From the NCBI GenBank assembly GCA_044378425.1, contig JBILXN010000036.1, forward strand, positions 1 through 14,686: a DNA stretch of 14,686 bases, in the 5' to 3' direction. The position numbers were made by a program, and so were the translations under genes. Source of the stretch: UBA6136 sp044378425 (GTDB lineage: Bacteria > Pseudomonadota > Gammaproteobacteria > Methylococcales > Methylococcaceae). This document shows positions 13,201 through 14,686 of this stretch, piece after piece. Numbering within the stretch: position 1 is the stretch's first letter; every line of letters begins with the position of its first letter. Under the pieces are notes generated by a model. It saw nothing but the letters and a program-made list of their open reading frames with translations, searched no databases and was not told the origin of the DNA.

Positions 13201-14633
13201 CGGTGATTGCCGATGCTACCGCATTGGTCAATCGTCAAATCGCAGCGATGTCGGCTGCAGCAGATACTGCTGTCGGAGCCGGTGAAGCAGTCGATGTCAC
13301 CCATTCACTGACCCAGATTGTCGCTGCACAGATCGTGGCTCAGGCAACGGTCAGCCCTCAGTCAGCCCTGGCCGTGATCCATGATGATGGCGCGCTCATC
13401 ACGGTTAATGCTGATAATCTGGCGGATAAAGTTACAGGCGCAGCCGGGGAAGTCGGGCGGATCTTCGCCCCCCATGCCCCTGACCTCGCCAACCCCATCG
13501 CGGACCAGTCAGCTGTCGAAGATCGTCTGCTCAACTTCCAGCTACCTATAAATACGTTTACCGATGTGGATGCCGGAGACCGCCTGAGTTATGCCGCGAC
13601 GCTGGAGAATGGCGCCTCGTTGCCCGCTTGGCTGAGCTTCAATCCAGACACCCGTACCTTCAGCGGCACACCGGGTAACGGTGATGTCGGTAGCCTGAGT
13701 ATTAACGTGACGGCAACTGATGGCAGCACCGCACGAGTCAGTGATGTCTTCCTGTTGTCTGTAGCCAATGTTAACGACGCCCCCAGCGGGACTTTTGACA
13801 TATCTGGTTTAGCGGTCGTGGGACAGACGCTGACGGCAATCAGCCGTATGGATGACGATGATGGTGTCGGCCCCATTCAGTATCAGTGGCTATCGGGTGG
13901 CCGGGAGATTACCGGTGCAAATCAATCGACCTATAACCTGACCCCTACCGATGTCGGTAAAGCGATATCGGTTATCGCGCGCTATACGGATGGCCGTGGC
14001 ACTGTCGAGACTAAAGCCGCAGTGGCTACCACTGAAGTGACCAGCCTTCCGGATATCGTGTTTAGTCAGACAGATCTTGCCAAGGCTAAAAAGGGTACGG
14101 CCGGGTCGGACAGCCTCAAGGGAGCCAATAGGGCTGACCTCATTATTGCCGGTAGTGGAAATGATGTCGTTGACGGCAAGGCTGGTAACGACCGTATTTA
14201 TGGCGAAGAGGGGAGCGACAGGCTAAAGGGAGGGCTAGGCAATGATCTTTTGGTGGGTGGTTCAGGCAGTGACTTTCTTGAGGGCGGTGCGGGTAAGGAC
14301 ACTTATCAGTACCTATCAAAATACCTTGGTTTGGGCGATCTGGCCGGTGGAGACCGAGACGCACTGAAAATAGCCAAAGGAGACAAGATTAGTTTCAGTG
14401 CTGATGTCTGGCGTCAATTCAAGGCGGGGGACGCGCTGGAGAGTTTGAACGGACAGAAACTCGGTGGCGCCATTGACGATACCCACACGATCGCCCTTGT
14501 CGGCAAGCAAATACAGATTGATATCAATGGTGATGGCATGTTCTCCTTGGATCATGATTTCAGTATTGATCTTGTCGGTGCGTTTAAAAGTGTTGCCATA
14601 GATGCAGCAGGAGATGGCTTCCTGCTGCGATAG
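375..14633 (+). CDS. Giant RTX-repeat calcium-binding protein, probable T1SS-secreted surface or extracellular protein (4752 aa)
   Basis: One continuous 4752-codon frame ending in TAG. What is seen: no N-terminal signal peptide, about ten cysteines in all, strong acidity, roughly 70 glycine/aspartate nonapeptides (GGxGxDxΦx) in eight arrays, several EF-hand-like loops, three SdrD-B-like modules, Ig/cadherin-like modules, a propeller-like segment and a C-terminus ending FLLR. Family knowledge: RTX nonapeptides form calcium-dependent beta-rolls that fold after export through a T1SS ABC transporter, membrane fusion protein and TolC channel. The signal is C-terminal and uncleaved. Inference: an extracellular or surface-attached adhesin, S-layer-like or matrix protein. 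No protease, lipase or other catalytic motif was recognised, so toxin or enzyme roles are unsupported. No acyltransferase or transporter gene is in the window. Order: helical N-terminus; beta-rich region to about residue 1942; RTX array; SdrD-B/Ig modules; propeller; RTX/linker region; serralysin cap; Ca-loop module; Ig pair; RTX; secretion signal. Confidence 0.93.
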   Translation: MTTVVNFSDNQTAALARAVEILAQRLAETVSAQAFQAEIVALAQPMSTVVDLAGHLRDGLALPLQSLLTGPKTAAEVITAFQQAATSAGRVVLSSITDSLESINGHEVLWLDIRLSASETLENYTLAMSQSPASDPASPSLIDQGLHIGDLGVAVQAGLTGSFRIGVDLTPGLSADQAILLTVDDLEACTSVNSTVQDVEASYGIVGLGPTDVSVDLEACINLDLQEGSAGYLQLGDLATGAFSDLFVLTQEGSGLKVDIPFELDIAGFNETGTRLNLIFGTSDGFDVGSIVFEPLILTLPDSSPFDFTQFNDISLSDLGGYLLELQRLLPSLGDGFTFPLLNQSLSDVIDFSLDFESLLASVRDADGGWNFTDVQDLISRIANHLGIAESELSLRWEPLADAIEWDLPLSLEVADTFSFDASSILPEGAPLEINGTGSADIQATLAFMLTGGVAITSSAHTTEVTDATPLAELNRGFGLTSKGLLTDATTPSMPVNDISFVLQNGDELGFDLNSIPGLDDTELAGSTATVADLLALLNADPRLSATISDNCLVLTDLTSGSGTFTVSAPKVSMVLGSGASAVTTESVSVAPLLLGLWSAEAVGNTITGSTLESISLRDRIYIKEQPLLDGDIIFDATVEGGAALGPVSLSVVDGQAHGDTGLSVSLIDPATGAQDGRIYLSELDGLSIPQFVNTEVDTVGLDGIFQLQVTPDTLNAVLDIDLGNYTSRPLTDTPDTDLVPYLVLNGDFGVNGATGVDISPSNKLATLLESRFDSFSWQDLPNVLDLWVSELEDTALWDIALPMTSITLGEILDFRSWLTGLEWPELDSLLGSGVGGSDTALWEIEDWQLDLTSRFDAALPAFDGTYSAYLPRLQGLQWAFNRIVLEWQGRTPGDSAFEWDFLPRLGAWVSDLSRVLGDFNLQLGSDASPPSALVDLNLSLAGLLEFLNRIPFGLEDFGDVLEGVFEGLPSLGTININPSLITIDDAPVMVFDIAFTLADLEYAVDLQALDLGAGTLLQVDGDGVITLALDATVTTRVGVNLGDIGPLPYYDAEQTTITVDLGIKPGTGTDLMLSARLGGLVGVSIGGDAEGQRKARLTLTDAEGGSRPAHFEFNGSTGLEGSAYFLADLPVYADGVPAGSVAELGVTVDAELLVDPLSFDANVNFDASDLGELLSTGTLEFGNWLEGAVAFIDGLVAVLNADLISSLPFVGDIDVGPDSFLMDLRDVLVGVSSFDTPAELLVGLNAQFDLLLPDALDAEISFTLDGAVLDANSANWTLSFNELLSGSESFVANLNLAGRDASTLDAGDLDLGIDSLGLGLEGTAAVEYVIDYGLALGLGFSRDQGFFIEGGGGNEIDVAFGLGFTPESEVAIHLGPLEFSLSDGTAGPITAAPNATDAEKQQAIDQRELHAAIGIDLGEGVIASRSDGLLSDAVISGDVKAKLDAELRASLSSTGGAGLGATLEMGYWADGGAPAGFTYDLGAGALSLTGGDFHFDIPDTFISMGSLLGDPVLSLLESAQEAFEPLVPILDILTGEVPLISDISQQVGQGPVTVLDAINWFGEGAETASAFITALANVNDLLDGFDTGASGDLRFSLGSLSAIDADALFAGRSADAGDFTADDAAAGINTDPGQGYDPSSESSAASLMATLDDLGLAFPILENPGNNLFNLLFGREADLMTWDIPDLNASFDFHQSFPILPPLYVTLFGGIGFQTQFDLGYDTRGIRQYLASDSPGNVLNGLYLVDDHDGSNDTELSLTATIGAGAELNIVVAQAGVEGGLTGTLGADLKDPNNDGKVYLDELEYTLNLGPECVFDLSGSLDVFLAAYIKVGIDTPFGFVTLFKDRFQLADATLLDWRAVTCPPKAPDLAHIDGDTLYLHMGADAHLVSNETTDGDEVFLIGMGYDENGVALTDTITVSAYHASETFSRADLAGVSYIRFDGGEGNDTVIATPDITLAIIGRGGNGNDQLIGGIGVNTLYGDAGSDLLSGRLANDVLDGGADDDFLYGFGGNDSLVGGTGNDALYGEDDSGDLVAFSRDNAAFKAGEVGHDTISGKDGDDLISAGSGDDRVDGGDGDDNIQAGAGKDTAEGGAGNDQIMGGDDDDALYGDDSDGAISEGSATVNADKIQGGAGVNRIYGGVGNDILYAHDEAQKSAAPAPSGLLIDGTWQTLVEGGDGDDMIYGTAGRDFIAGGFESDYIESGSGDDLLLGGPGSDALIAAGGKTVIYGGHGNDVIDGGDGANWIEGGPGNDQIYARKGADTVYGGTTDTMVPGSGSELSGFAYLEADLGGSRQVVEALHGGFRATPSPDDCGPDIYFYPEVYPDSVGPVKVQVFEDNDMDGVRDEGEALMPLENAWDVHVIGLSGDQPISYNETLHGGDLTLSVDGFPEGEYGVYLQPTASGADWYSSSIPWQPLLLGPGGQTNLPGYGFYRLAGIKGVVTGKDLQNKPVNYANTRVFLDENRNGHYDVGETFRLTDTQGRYAFSELIPGDYQVGVEDFEVCAHVPDPIQVSLISGETEQAYFTVDYNKSPVVKGVSFGTGPAAAAAVWHEAADGSSQLDPVLPGKVVDWLGISLCSNTAINAGEASVRLEQISGTQSTAIPLLRQSSLSPNALIFGINDTQSTDGPALSDGYYRITLAANTVRGADGKLLDGDWVTGRSLFDSGDGVEGGNFVFDFVIGEGSDAVRSLGPQSFNAAAVAEPTIQDGNATLTGTVWHHDASRSDAIQSDWERGIDGISVELRDSSGNIVDTVTTAPVDRNGDGHIGLTEHGVFSFTGLAAGSYTVHQVPELPWRQVTPGATILSDRWISATSDPEKGVSTFSSLDPLLHAATQLADIKDIEVRDIALVSDRLGFVVGKDLRDNAFRLWATNPAEGFILEDQTPQGFKQMLGLDVLAPGQLIAAAADGEIWLYDGSWKSAGKLSADTTHYYPVGDLAVLSPTVVYAIVTTSQPTDSATSAKQFLISFDPTTKTILTRIELPVKVPLVGLEWMDSTTLIALGNDEAQYTLDANAGTVTRAVITGQTAFQFGGLAYLPASTTTVTDQPDFVVTLDGNDTIEVGFGNTPDRERFYDGNDTIDGGCGADADQLFGDDGNNLPVHLISVGGNDFIRGRDGSDTMEGGLKGDELLGEDGNDVIKGGADGANRIDGGIGHDRITGGHAGDVIMAGEGNDTVDGGSGGDFIYGSSGDDRLNGEDGSDVVVGGAGSDSLTGGRGDDVLVVVNADLGSEYSQDPLGSSADQYDGGAGIDRLISKADINMTLTVNTLTLGSGPGLHHAVVAIEEAALTGGASANTISASGFMGTTWISGEGGNDSLTGGLGADSIWGGADNDSLVGSGGNDTLFGGKGDNRNSGGDGNDLYVIDAESGFNQIVEWAAEGIDTVDAGEMTDSLKATIGTAVAPGQVSGISSGPGIEVSNGQIENLILGSGDDSLSITDGVDTGMRLSAGDGQDTLDYGKWTTAVSVNLGTGSAVAFTSVEGIENVYGGAGNDTLIGGDGANVIKGNAGNDSVSGSAGDDRLSGDIGNDTLNGGAGDDTLGGGGNANTLSGGLGNDTYVYDDLAFADTLAELAVPGVDTVDFSQIKGVGNRVTFTFMAGVDTVSIVTTTPAGTVSAQLRSAMETWVGGTQSDRFVMGNGIVNAGLLNGGSTPASDLASANVLDYSAYLSPVAIDYGNVTGEGLIGQATGTVGVINLMHVIGGQAADRFVSGDLAVWFEGGAGSDNLSGGAASDALEGGDGDDSLDGGGSADTLGGGAGNDVYRVDHVRDQVIESLGGGHDQIDTTCASLTLAAHVEDLRYVGSGRFAGVGNGLANLIAGGMSEDYLSGGTGDDTLDGSASADTMEGGAGNDVYRVENVSDWVVEAAGGGQDRVETVLASLTLASYVENLSYVGSGRFSGLGNGLANAIVGGASADTLNGAAGQDTLEGGLGADTFVITAPSVTLGMNANRDTLRDFTSGVDNITLQGTYFSALSGDKDLSDNLVFTTPVDADDYLIYIKANGTLLFDPDGSGKQAAVEIARLTGSPALSATDLHVSAPWVVRVHKGLALDGYLSNALVWVDGDENGILDWTDENANAQWDGGEGESWTLTDGSGQFAGLVGDGTLRVSSNPNGDTVDISTGRVFTGSYSAPSGSSVISPITSLIVAAGGNADAESRVKTALGLDHELVLGRYDPLSAAAAAGSDASKAALAIRVQSAAVQIANLLDIAASVTQAAGASTGSVGELTNAVVASLLQSAANSAGVMDLADASVIASALRAAGQHVVTDPVQSAKLDAQVTVIADATALVNRQIAAMSAAADTAVGAGEAVDVTHSLTQIVAAQIVAQATVSPQSALAVIHDDGALITVNADNLADKVTGAAGEVGRIFAPHAPDLANPIADQSAVEDRLLNFQLPINTFTDVDAGDRLSYAATLENGASLPAWLSFNPDTRTFSGTPGNGDVGSLSINVTATDGSTARVSDVFLLSVANVNDAPSGTFDISGLAVVGQTLTAISRMDDDDGVGPIQYQWLSGGREITGANQSTYNLTPTDVGKAISVIARYTDGRGTVETKAAVATTEVTSLPDIVFSQTDLAKAKKGTAGSDSLKGANRADLIIAGSGNDVVDGKAGNDRIYGEEGSDRLKGGLGNDLLVGGSGSDFLEGGAGKDTYQYLSKYLGLGDLAGGDRDALKIAKGDKISFSADVWRQFKAGDALESLNGQKLGGAIDDTHTIALVGKQIQIDINGDGMFSLDHDFSIDLVGAFKSVAIDAAGDGFLLR
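1290..1778 (+). other. Beta-rich module before the hook-IN-like segment, residues 306-468
   Basis: A Leu/Asp-rich stretch includes LLNQSLSDVIDFSLDF, a predicted helix (FTDVQDLISRIANHLGI), a Trp motif (IEWDLPLSL) and a set of strands (SADIQATLAFML). From memory, giant planctomycete, cyanobacterial and proteobacterial surface proteins carry the same order: a DRSVxDLLDF-type segment, a short helix, strands, then a TPLxxLN segment. I know no domain name for it. A profile search would be needed to confirm the match. Confidence 0.45.
1779..2111 (+). other. Flagellin-hook-IN-like module, residues 469-579
   Basis: The segment opens with TPLAELNRGFGL and then shows a strand DISFVLQNGDELGFDL, a helix TVADLLALLNADPRLSA, and strands NCLVLTDLTSGSGTFTV. 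Family knowledge: flagellin hook IN motifs of FliD, FlgK and flagellins begin with a similar tpLxxLNxGxGv segment, followed by a strand, a DVxxxINA helix and a xLxLtDxTg strand. Their occurrence in giant non-flagellar surface proteins is, to my recollection, known but little characterised. A role in assembly or oligomerisation is inference only. There is no flagellar gene in the window. Confidence 0.55.
2379..2423 (+). other. Degenerate EF-hand-like calcium loop, residues 669-683
   Basis: The loop reads DPATGAQDGRIYLSE. It keeps the Asp-Gly-x-Ile core and the Glu at the exit, but is three residues longer than a 12-residue EF-hand loop. It closely parallels the perfect loop DPNNDGKVYLDE further on (residues 1792-1803), and both are followed by Leu. 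The two probably occupy equivalent places in related modules. Calcium binding at this longer loop is uncertain. Confidence 0.4.
2706..3101 (+). other. Tryptophan-rich patch, residues 778-909
   Basis: Eleven tryptophans fall in 132 residues, against a very low Trp density elsewhere. Many sit in a recurring context: ALWDIALP, ALWEIEDW, FEWDFLP. Similar motifs occur at about residue 411 (IEWDLPL) and in the module at about residue 1690 (MTWDIPDL). The spacing suggests repeated amphipathic hairpins or helices. The function is unknown. Confidence 0.6.
3102..4943 (+). other. Long beta-strand-rich region, residues 910-1523
   Basis: This region has alternating hydrophobic/polar strands, many starting or ending in Asp-Leu or Leu-Gly, for example DIDVGPDSFLMDLRDVL, ISFTLDGAVLDANSANWTL and AVEYVIDYGLALGLGFS. 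Glycine-rich turns are frequent, and no RTX nonapeptides are present. The pattern suits a beta-solenoid or a string of beta-sandwiches. I do not recognise a named domain, no catalytic motif is visible, and there is no hydrophobic stretch long enough for a membrane segment. Confidence 0.5.
4944..5972 (+). other. Conserved-looking module ending in CPPKAPD, residues 1524-1866
   Basis: Landmarks in order are FEPLVPILDILTGEVPLISD; a helical stretch; LLFGREADLMTWDIPDL; SFPILPPLYVTLFGGIGFQT; LGYDTRGIRQYL; ELSLTATIGAGAELNI with VAQAGVEGGLTG; the EF-hand loop; CVFDLSGSLDVFLAAYIKVGI; and finally TCPPKAPD. I recall this order (gyDTxGlrxf, AGaelnlgvaxaGVEGGi, DPnnDGKv, then a Cys-containing strand) just before RTX arrays in other giant bacterial proteins. 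I treat it as a recurrent unnamed module. Its two cysteines (GPEC and TCPP) could pair. Confidence 0.45.
5748..5783 (+). other. Perfect EF-hand-like calcium loop, residues 1792-1803
   Basis: DPNNDGKVYLDE fits the 12-residue loop rule exactly: Asp1, Asn3, Asp5, Gly6, Val8, Glu12. It sits between strands in the module upstream of the first RTX array, so calcium would stabilise that junction. Confidence 0.65.
5973..6200 (+). other. Short beta module leading into the first RTX array, residues 1867-1942
   Basis: The strands LAHIDGDTLYLHMGADAHLV, DEVFLIGMGYDENG and DTITVSAYHASETF are followed by VSYIRFDGGEGNDTV, which runs straight into the RTX repeats. This resembles the strand pattern that caps the start of many RTX beta-rolls (xxLxIxGxxxxDxIxV). 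It probably nucleates the roll. No name is given with confidence. Confidence 0.45.
6201..7175 (+). repeat. RTX nonapeptide array 1, residues 1943-2267 (about 26 units)
   Basis: This is the largest array in the protein. Typical units are GGEGNDTVI, GGTGNDALY, GGDGDDNIQ, GGAGNDQIM and GGPGNDQIY. Two short non-repeat insertions interrupt it: one around AFSRDNAAFKAGEVG, and one around EAQKSAAPAPSGLLIDG. Such repeats form parallel beta-rolls that bind calcium between turns and fold only in calcium-rich surroundings outside the cell. The array is unusual in lying in the middle of the protein and not near the C-terminus. Confidence 0.93.
7365..7650 (+). other. SdrD-B-like module 1 with calcium loop, residues about 2331-2425
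   Basis: VKVQVFEDNDMDGVRDEGEA (loop residues 2338-2349, DNDMDGVRDEGE) is followed by LTLSVDGFPEGEYGVYLQP. SdrD-B/Cna-B-like domains of surface proteins show the same order: a strand, a DxNxDGxxDxxE calcium loop and a terminal GxYxVxl strand. The domain acts as a calcium-rigidified spacer. Confidence 0.6.
7677..7964 (+). other. SdrD-B-like module 2 with calcium loop, residues 2435-2530
   Basis: ANTRVFLDENRNGHYDVGET is followed by LTDTQGRYAFSELIPGDYQV and QAYFTVDY. This is the clearest SdrD-B copy. The loop DENRNGHYDVGE begins at residue 2462 (base 7758), and the TDxxGxYxFxxLxPGxYxV signature is present. It directly follows module 1, giving a tandem stalk. Confidence 0.8.
7965..8453 (+). other. 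Ig-like (Big-type) module, residues about 2531-2693
   Basis: The segment runs from SPVVKGVSFGTG through LSDGYYRITLAANTVRGADG to LFDSGDGVEGGNFVFDFVIG. The pattern DGxYxLtlxxxxvxdxdGxxLDGd, then SGDGxxGGdFxFxF, is a recurring Ig-like motif in giant bacterial surface proteins. It appears to be a structural spacer between SdrD-B copies 2 and 3. The assignment is by pattern only. Confidence 0.5.
8502..8778 (+). other. SdrD-B-like module 3 with perfect EF-hand loop, residues 2710-2801
   Basis: NATLTGTVWHHDASRSD is followed by GIDGISVELRDSSGNIVDTV, then the loop DRNGDGHIGLTE (residues 2760-2771, base 8652; Asp1, Asn3, Asp5, Gly6, Ile8, Glu12) and VFSFTGLAAGSYTVHQVP. Compared with copies 1 and 2, the calcium loop lies after the DSSGNIV strand, so this copy is rearranged or more distant. 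Confidence 0.65.
8880..9488 (+). other. Beta-propeller-like segment, residues about 2836-3038
   Basis: Blade-like repeats are spaced about 45 residues apart: DIALVSDRLGFVVGKD, LDVLAPGQLIAAAADGEIWLYD, LAVLSPTVVYAIVTT with FLISFDPTTKTI, LEWMDSTTLIALGNDEAQYTLDANAGTV and FGGLAYLPA. The recurring pattern (xLxxLxxxxLxAxxxxGxIxxxDxxTG) suits WD40, NHL or SMP-30-like propellers. Only about four to five blades are visible, so it may be an incomplete or diverged propeller. No catalytic residues were identified. A ligand-binding role is inference. Confidence 0.45.
9172..9204 (+). repeat. Perfect 10-base inverted repeat inside the coding region
   Basis: CGGTGGGTGA (9172-9181) is the reverse complement of TCACCCACCG (9195-9204), with a 13-base loop. 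No T-run follows, so it is not a factor-independent terminator. It may be chance or may slow the ribosome in the propeller-like segment. Confidence 0.5.
9534..10043 (+). repeat. RTX array 2, residues 3054-3223 (about 13 units, partly irregular)
   Basis: The array begins with irregular units (GNDTIEV, GNDTIDGGCGADADQLFG) and becomes regular: GEDGNDVIK, AGEGNDTVD, GSSGDDRLN, GGAGSDSLT, GGRGDDVLV. One cysteine (GGCGAD) lies inside a repeat, which is unusual for RTX. It follows the propeller-like segment after a short linker. Confidence 0.88.
9844..9865 (+). repeat. Perfect 9-base inverted repeat with 4-base loop inside RTX array 2
   Basis: TCACCGGCG (9844-9852) pairs with CGCCGGTGA (9857-9865) around GCCA. 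The codons read Ile-Thr-Gly-Gly-His-Ala-Gly-Asp. It forms a strong GC-rich hairpin, with no terminator-like T-run after it. Confidence 0.5.
10044..10298 (+). other. Linker between RTX arrays 2 and 3, residues 3224-3308
   Basis: This linker is beta-like and of low complexity: QYDGGAGIDRLISKADINM, LTVNTLTLGSGPGLHHAVVAIEEAALTGGASANTISASGF. It resembles the pseudo-repeat linkers (a strand, then IExxxLTGxxxaNxixasgF) between RTX blocks in many proteobacterial calcium-binding proteins. It presumably continues the beta-roll. Confidence 0.5.
10299..10466 (+). repeat. RTX array 3, residues 3309-3364 (about 6 units)
   Basis: Units GEGGNDSLT, GGLGADSIW, GGADNDSLV, GSGGNDTLF, GGKGDNRNS and GGDGNDLYV end in the usual NDxYxID block terminator. 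A weaker unit (GGKGDNRNS) has lost the hydrophobic position. Confidence 0.9.
10467..10829 (+). other. Linker between RTX arrays 3 and 4, residues 3365-3485
   Basis: Elements include NQIVEWAAEGIDTVDAG, IEVSNGQIENLILGSGDDSL and LDYGKWTTAVSVNLGTGSA with SVEGIENVYGG. The (L)DYSxWxtaVtVNLaTGxa...vxxIENVxGG pattern is a well-known RTX linker. It links blocks and keeps the roll in register. Confidence 0.65.
10830..11054 (+). repeat. RTX array 4, residues 3486-3560 (about 8 units)
   Basis: Units are GGAGNDTLI, GGDGANVIK, GNAGNDSVS, GSAGDDRLS, GDIGNDTLN, GGAGDDTLG, GGGNANTLS and GGLGNDTYV. The regular alternation is close to the consensus, so calcium binding is expected. Confidence 0.92.
11055..11522 (+). 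other. Linker between RTX arrays 4 and 5, residues 3561-3716
   Basis: Strand-rich, with VDFSQIKGVGNRVTFTFMAG, LRSAMETWVGGTQSDRFVMG and LDYSAYLSPVAIDYGNVTG, then VINLMHVIGGQAADRFVSG. The last part is the typical LDYSxy...VxvdlxxGxaxGxxgvxnixxvxGGxaxDxf linker of RTX proteins. Confidence 0.6.
11309..11328 (+). repeat. 20-base interrupted palindrome in coding sequence
   Basis: TGGCGGGAG (11309-11317) and CTCCCGCCA (11320-11328) are perfect reverse complements separated by CA. It lies in the linker between arrays 4 and 5, encoding Gly-Gly-Ser-Thr-Pro-Ala-Ser. Symmetry of this size fits a protein-binding site or a cruciform, but may be coincidence. Confidence 0.5.
11523..11660 (+). repeat. RTX array 5, residues 3717-3762 (about 5 units)
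   Basis: Units are GGAGSDNLS, GGAASDALE, GGDGDDSLD, GGGSADTLG and GGAGNDVYR. An 8-base G run (11576-11583) lies in the GGG GGG codons of this array. The final unit opens the first copy of the tandem duplication that follows. Confidence 0.9.
11643..12161 (+). repeat. Diverged tandem duplication of an RTX block plus linker, residues 3757-3929
   Basis: Copy 1 (11643-11915, 91 residues) and copy 2 (11916-12161, 82 residues) share NDVYRVxxVxDxVxExxGGGxDxxxTxxASLTLAxxVExLxYVGSGRF, then GxGNGLANxIxGG. The linkers are in exact register at 273 bases. Copy 1 ends with four nonapeptides and copy 2 with three, so they differ in length by exactly one unit. This linker type is well known among proteobacterial RTX proteins (vvtEaaggGtDtV...lxaxVEnLxltG...GtGNaLaNxixG). 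Confidence 0.85.
12162..12476 (+). other. Serralysin-type C-terminal cap, internal here, residues 3930-4034
   Basis: ADTFVITAPS, then DTLRDFTSGVDNITLQG, DYLIYIKANGTLLFDPDGSG, and KQAAVEIARLTGSPALSATDLHV. Family knowledge: this DTixDFxsGxDxIdLs ... gxLxyDxDGxGxxaxvxiAxlxGxpaLsaxDf pattern is the M10 serralysin-like segment that normally ends RTX proteins just before the secretion signal. Here about 718 more residues follow, which suggests a fusion or extension. Confidence 0.8.
12495..13475 (+). other. Calcium-loop module plus Ala-rich helical stretch, residues 4041-4367
   Basis: The first part reads KGLALDGYLSNALVWVDGDE, with two consecutive loops: DGDENGILDWTD at residues 4059-4070, then the weaker DENANAQWDGGE. 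It continues with WTLTDGSGQFAGL and DISTGRVFTGSYSAPSGSSV with ISPITSLIVAAGG. I recall the order lDGyixgAxVfxDxNxNGxlDxgE...T(d/n)xxGxf...ggxDxsTgxxftGxlxAPxgsxvvtPLTtLv from other giant RTX and cadherin-type proteins. The remainder, roughly residues 4160-4340, is Ala/Val/Gln-rich and predicted helical, perhaps a coiled or stalk-like spacer. Confidence 0.6.
13476..13790 (+). other. Cadherin-like / putative Ig (He_PIG-type) domain, residues 4368-4472
   Basis: APDLANPIADQSAVEDRLLN opens the domain. FTDVDAGDRLSYAATLENG, LPAWLSFNPDTRTFSGTPGN and VTATDGSTARVSDVFLLSV follow, and it closes with NVNDAP. This is the classic dystroglycan-type cadherin-like/He_PIG signature (DvDxgDxLxYxaxl..g.xLPxWLxFdxxtrtFsGTP...vxVtAtDg.g..xsdxFxlxV.nvNDaP). 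It acts as a structural or adhesive spacer. Confidence 0.88.
13791..14039 (+). other. Ig-like domain of the GTVTIsG...YTLTqaDVGkaI type, residues 4473-4555
   Basis: TFDISGLAVVGQTLTAISRM is followed by GVGPIQYQWLSGGREITGAN, QSTYNLTPTDVGKAISVIAR and YTDGRGTVETKAAV. It matches a very common bacterial surface Ig-like repeat with the ..GqtLtA..sl.DaDGlG.isYqWl..g..i.GAt.sty.lt.aDvGkaisv.asYTDg.Gt.E pattern. It directly abuts the preceding cadherin-like domain. Confidence 0.85.
14094..14312 (+). repeat. RTX array 8 (C-terminal), residues 4574-4646 (about 8 units)
   Basis: Units are GTAGSDSLK, GANRADLII, AGSGNDVVD, GKAGNDRIY, GEEGSDRLK, GGLGNDLLV, GGSGSDFLE and GGAGKDTYQ. The array lies just before the C-terminal tail, as expected for a T1SS substrate, where calcium-induced folding outside the cell helps drive export. 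Short blocks counted as arrays 6 and 7 lie within the tandem duplication. Confidence 0.92.
14313..14630 (+). other. C-terminal tail, presumed T1SS secretion signal, residues 4647-4752
   Basis: After the last RTX unit come LGLGDLAGGDRDALKIAKGD, KISFSADVWRQFKAGDALES, IQIDINGDGMFSLDHDFSID and AIDAAGDGFLLR. T1SS signals lie within about the last 60-100 residues, are uncleaved and often end in hydrophobic residues. The FLLR end suits that only loosely. The loop DINGDGMFSLDH (residues 4716-4727, base 14520) matches an EF-hand at positions 1, 3, 5 and 6, but has Phe at position 8 and His at position 12. Confidence 0.6.
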
Positions 14634-14686
14634 ACCGAAACGCGAGGGATACACAGCGAGTACGGTGGGGCATCCCGGACTTGCGT
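14634..14686. other. 53 bases after the stop codon: nothing recognisable
   Basis: No stem-loop followed by a T-run, no start codon with a ribosome-binding site and no repeat is visible before the window ends. A terminator or T1SS genes could lie just beyond. Confidence 0.5.

Overview
The window is almost entirely one gene. A single uninterrupted + strand reading frame (375-14633, 4752 codons) encodes a giant, acidic, glycine/aspartate/leucine-rich, cysteine-poor protein with RTX (hemolysin-type, calcium-binding) repeats. It has no Sec-type signal peptide and looks like a type I secretion system (T1SS) substrate that would act at or outside the cell surface. No T1SS genes (ABC transporter, membrane fusion protein, TolC) lie inside the window, so the secretion route is inferred from the protein itself. 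Domain composition, moderately GC-rich DNA and a Shine-Dalgarno-like start suggest a Gram-negative bacterium, most likely a (gamma)proteobacterium. The taxon cannot be fixed from one gene, because parts of the N-terminal half resemble modules that I recall from giant proteins of planctomycetes, cyanobacteria and aquatic proteobacteria.

Layout. 1-163: probably the 3' end of an unrecognised upstream gene. 164-374: a gene-free leader with several inverted repeats and a GGTGA ribosome-binding site. 375-6200 (residues 1-1942): a helical N-terminus followed by a very long beta-strand-rich region. That region holds a flagellin-hook-IN-like module, a degenerate and a perfect EF-hand-like loop, a tryptophan-rich patch and a conserved module ending in CPPKAPD. 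6201-7175: the largest RTX array. 7365-8778: three SdrD-B-like surface modules with calcium loops, with an Ig-like module between the second and third. 8880-9488: a beta-propeller-like segment. 9534-12161: RTX arrays alternating with linkers, ending in a diverged tandem duplication with a 91-residue first copy. 12162-12476: a serralysin-type C-terminal cap that is internal here. 12495-13475: a second calcium-loop module and an Ala-rich helical stretch. 13476-14039: two Ig/cadherin-like domains. 14094-14312: the last RTX array. 14313-14630: the presumed C-terminal secretion signal, with another calcium loop. 14634-14686: 53 bases with no recognisable feature.

Together these parts describe a calcium-rigidified, multi-domain extracellular protein (adhesin, S-layer-like, matrix or possibly toxin-like). 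No enzymatic active site was recognised. The points most worth a second look are the mosaic architecture, the buried secretion-type cap, the hook-IN-like module outside a flagellar gene, and the whole-nonapeptide length difference between the tandem copies.
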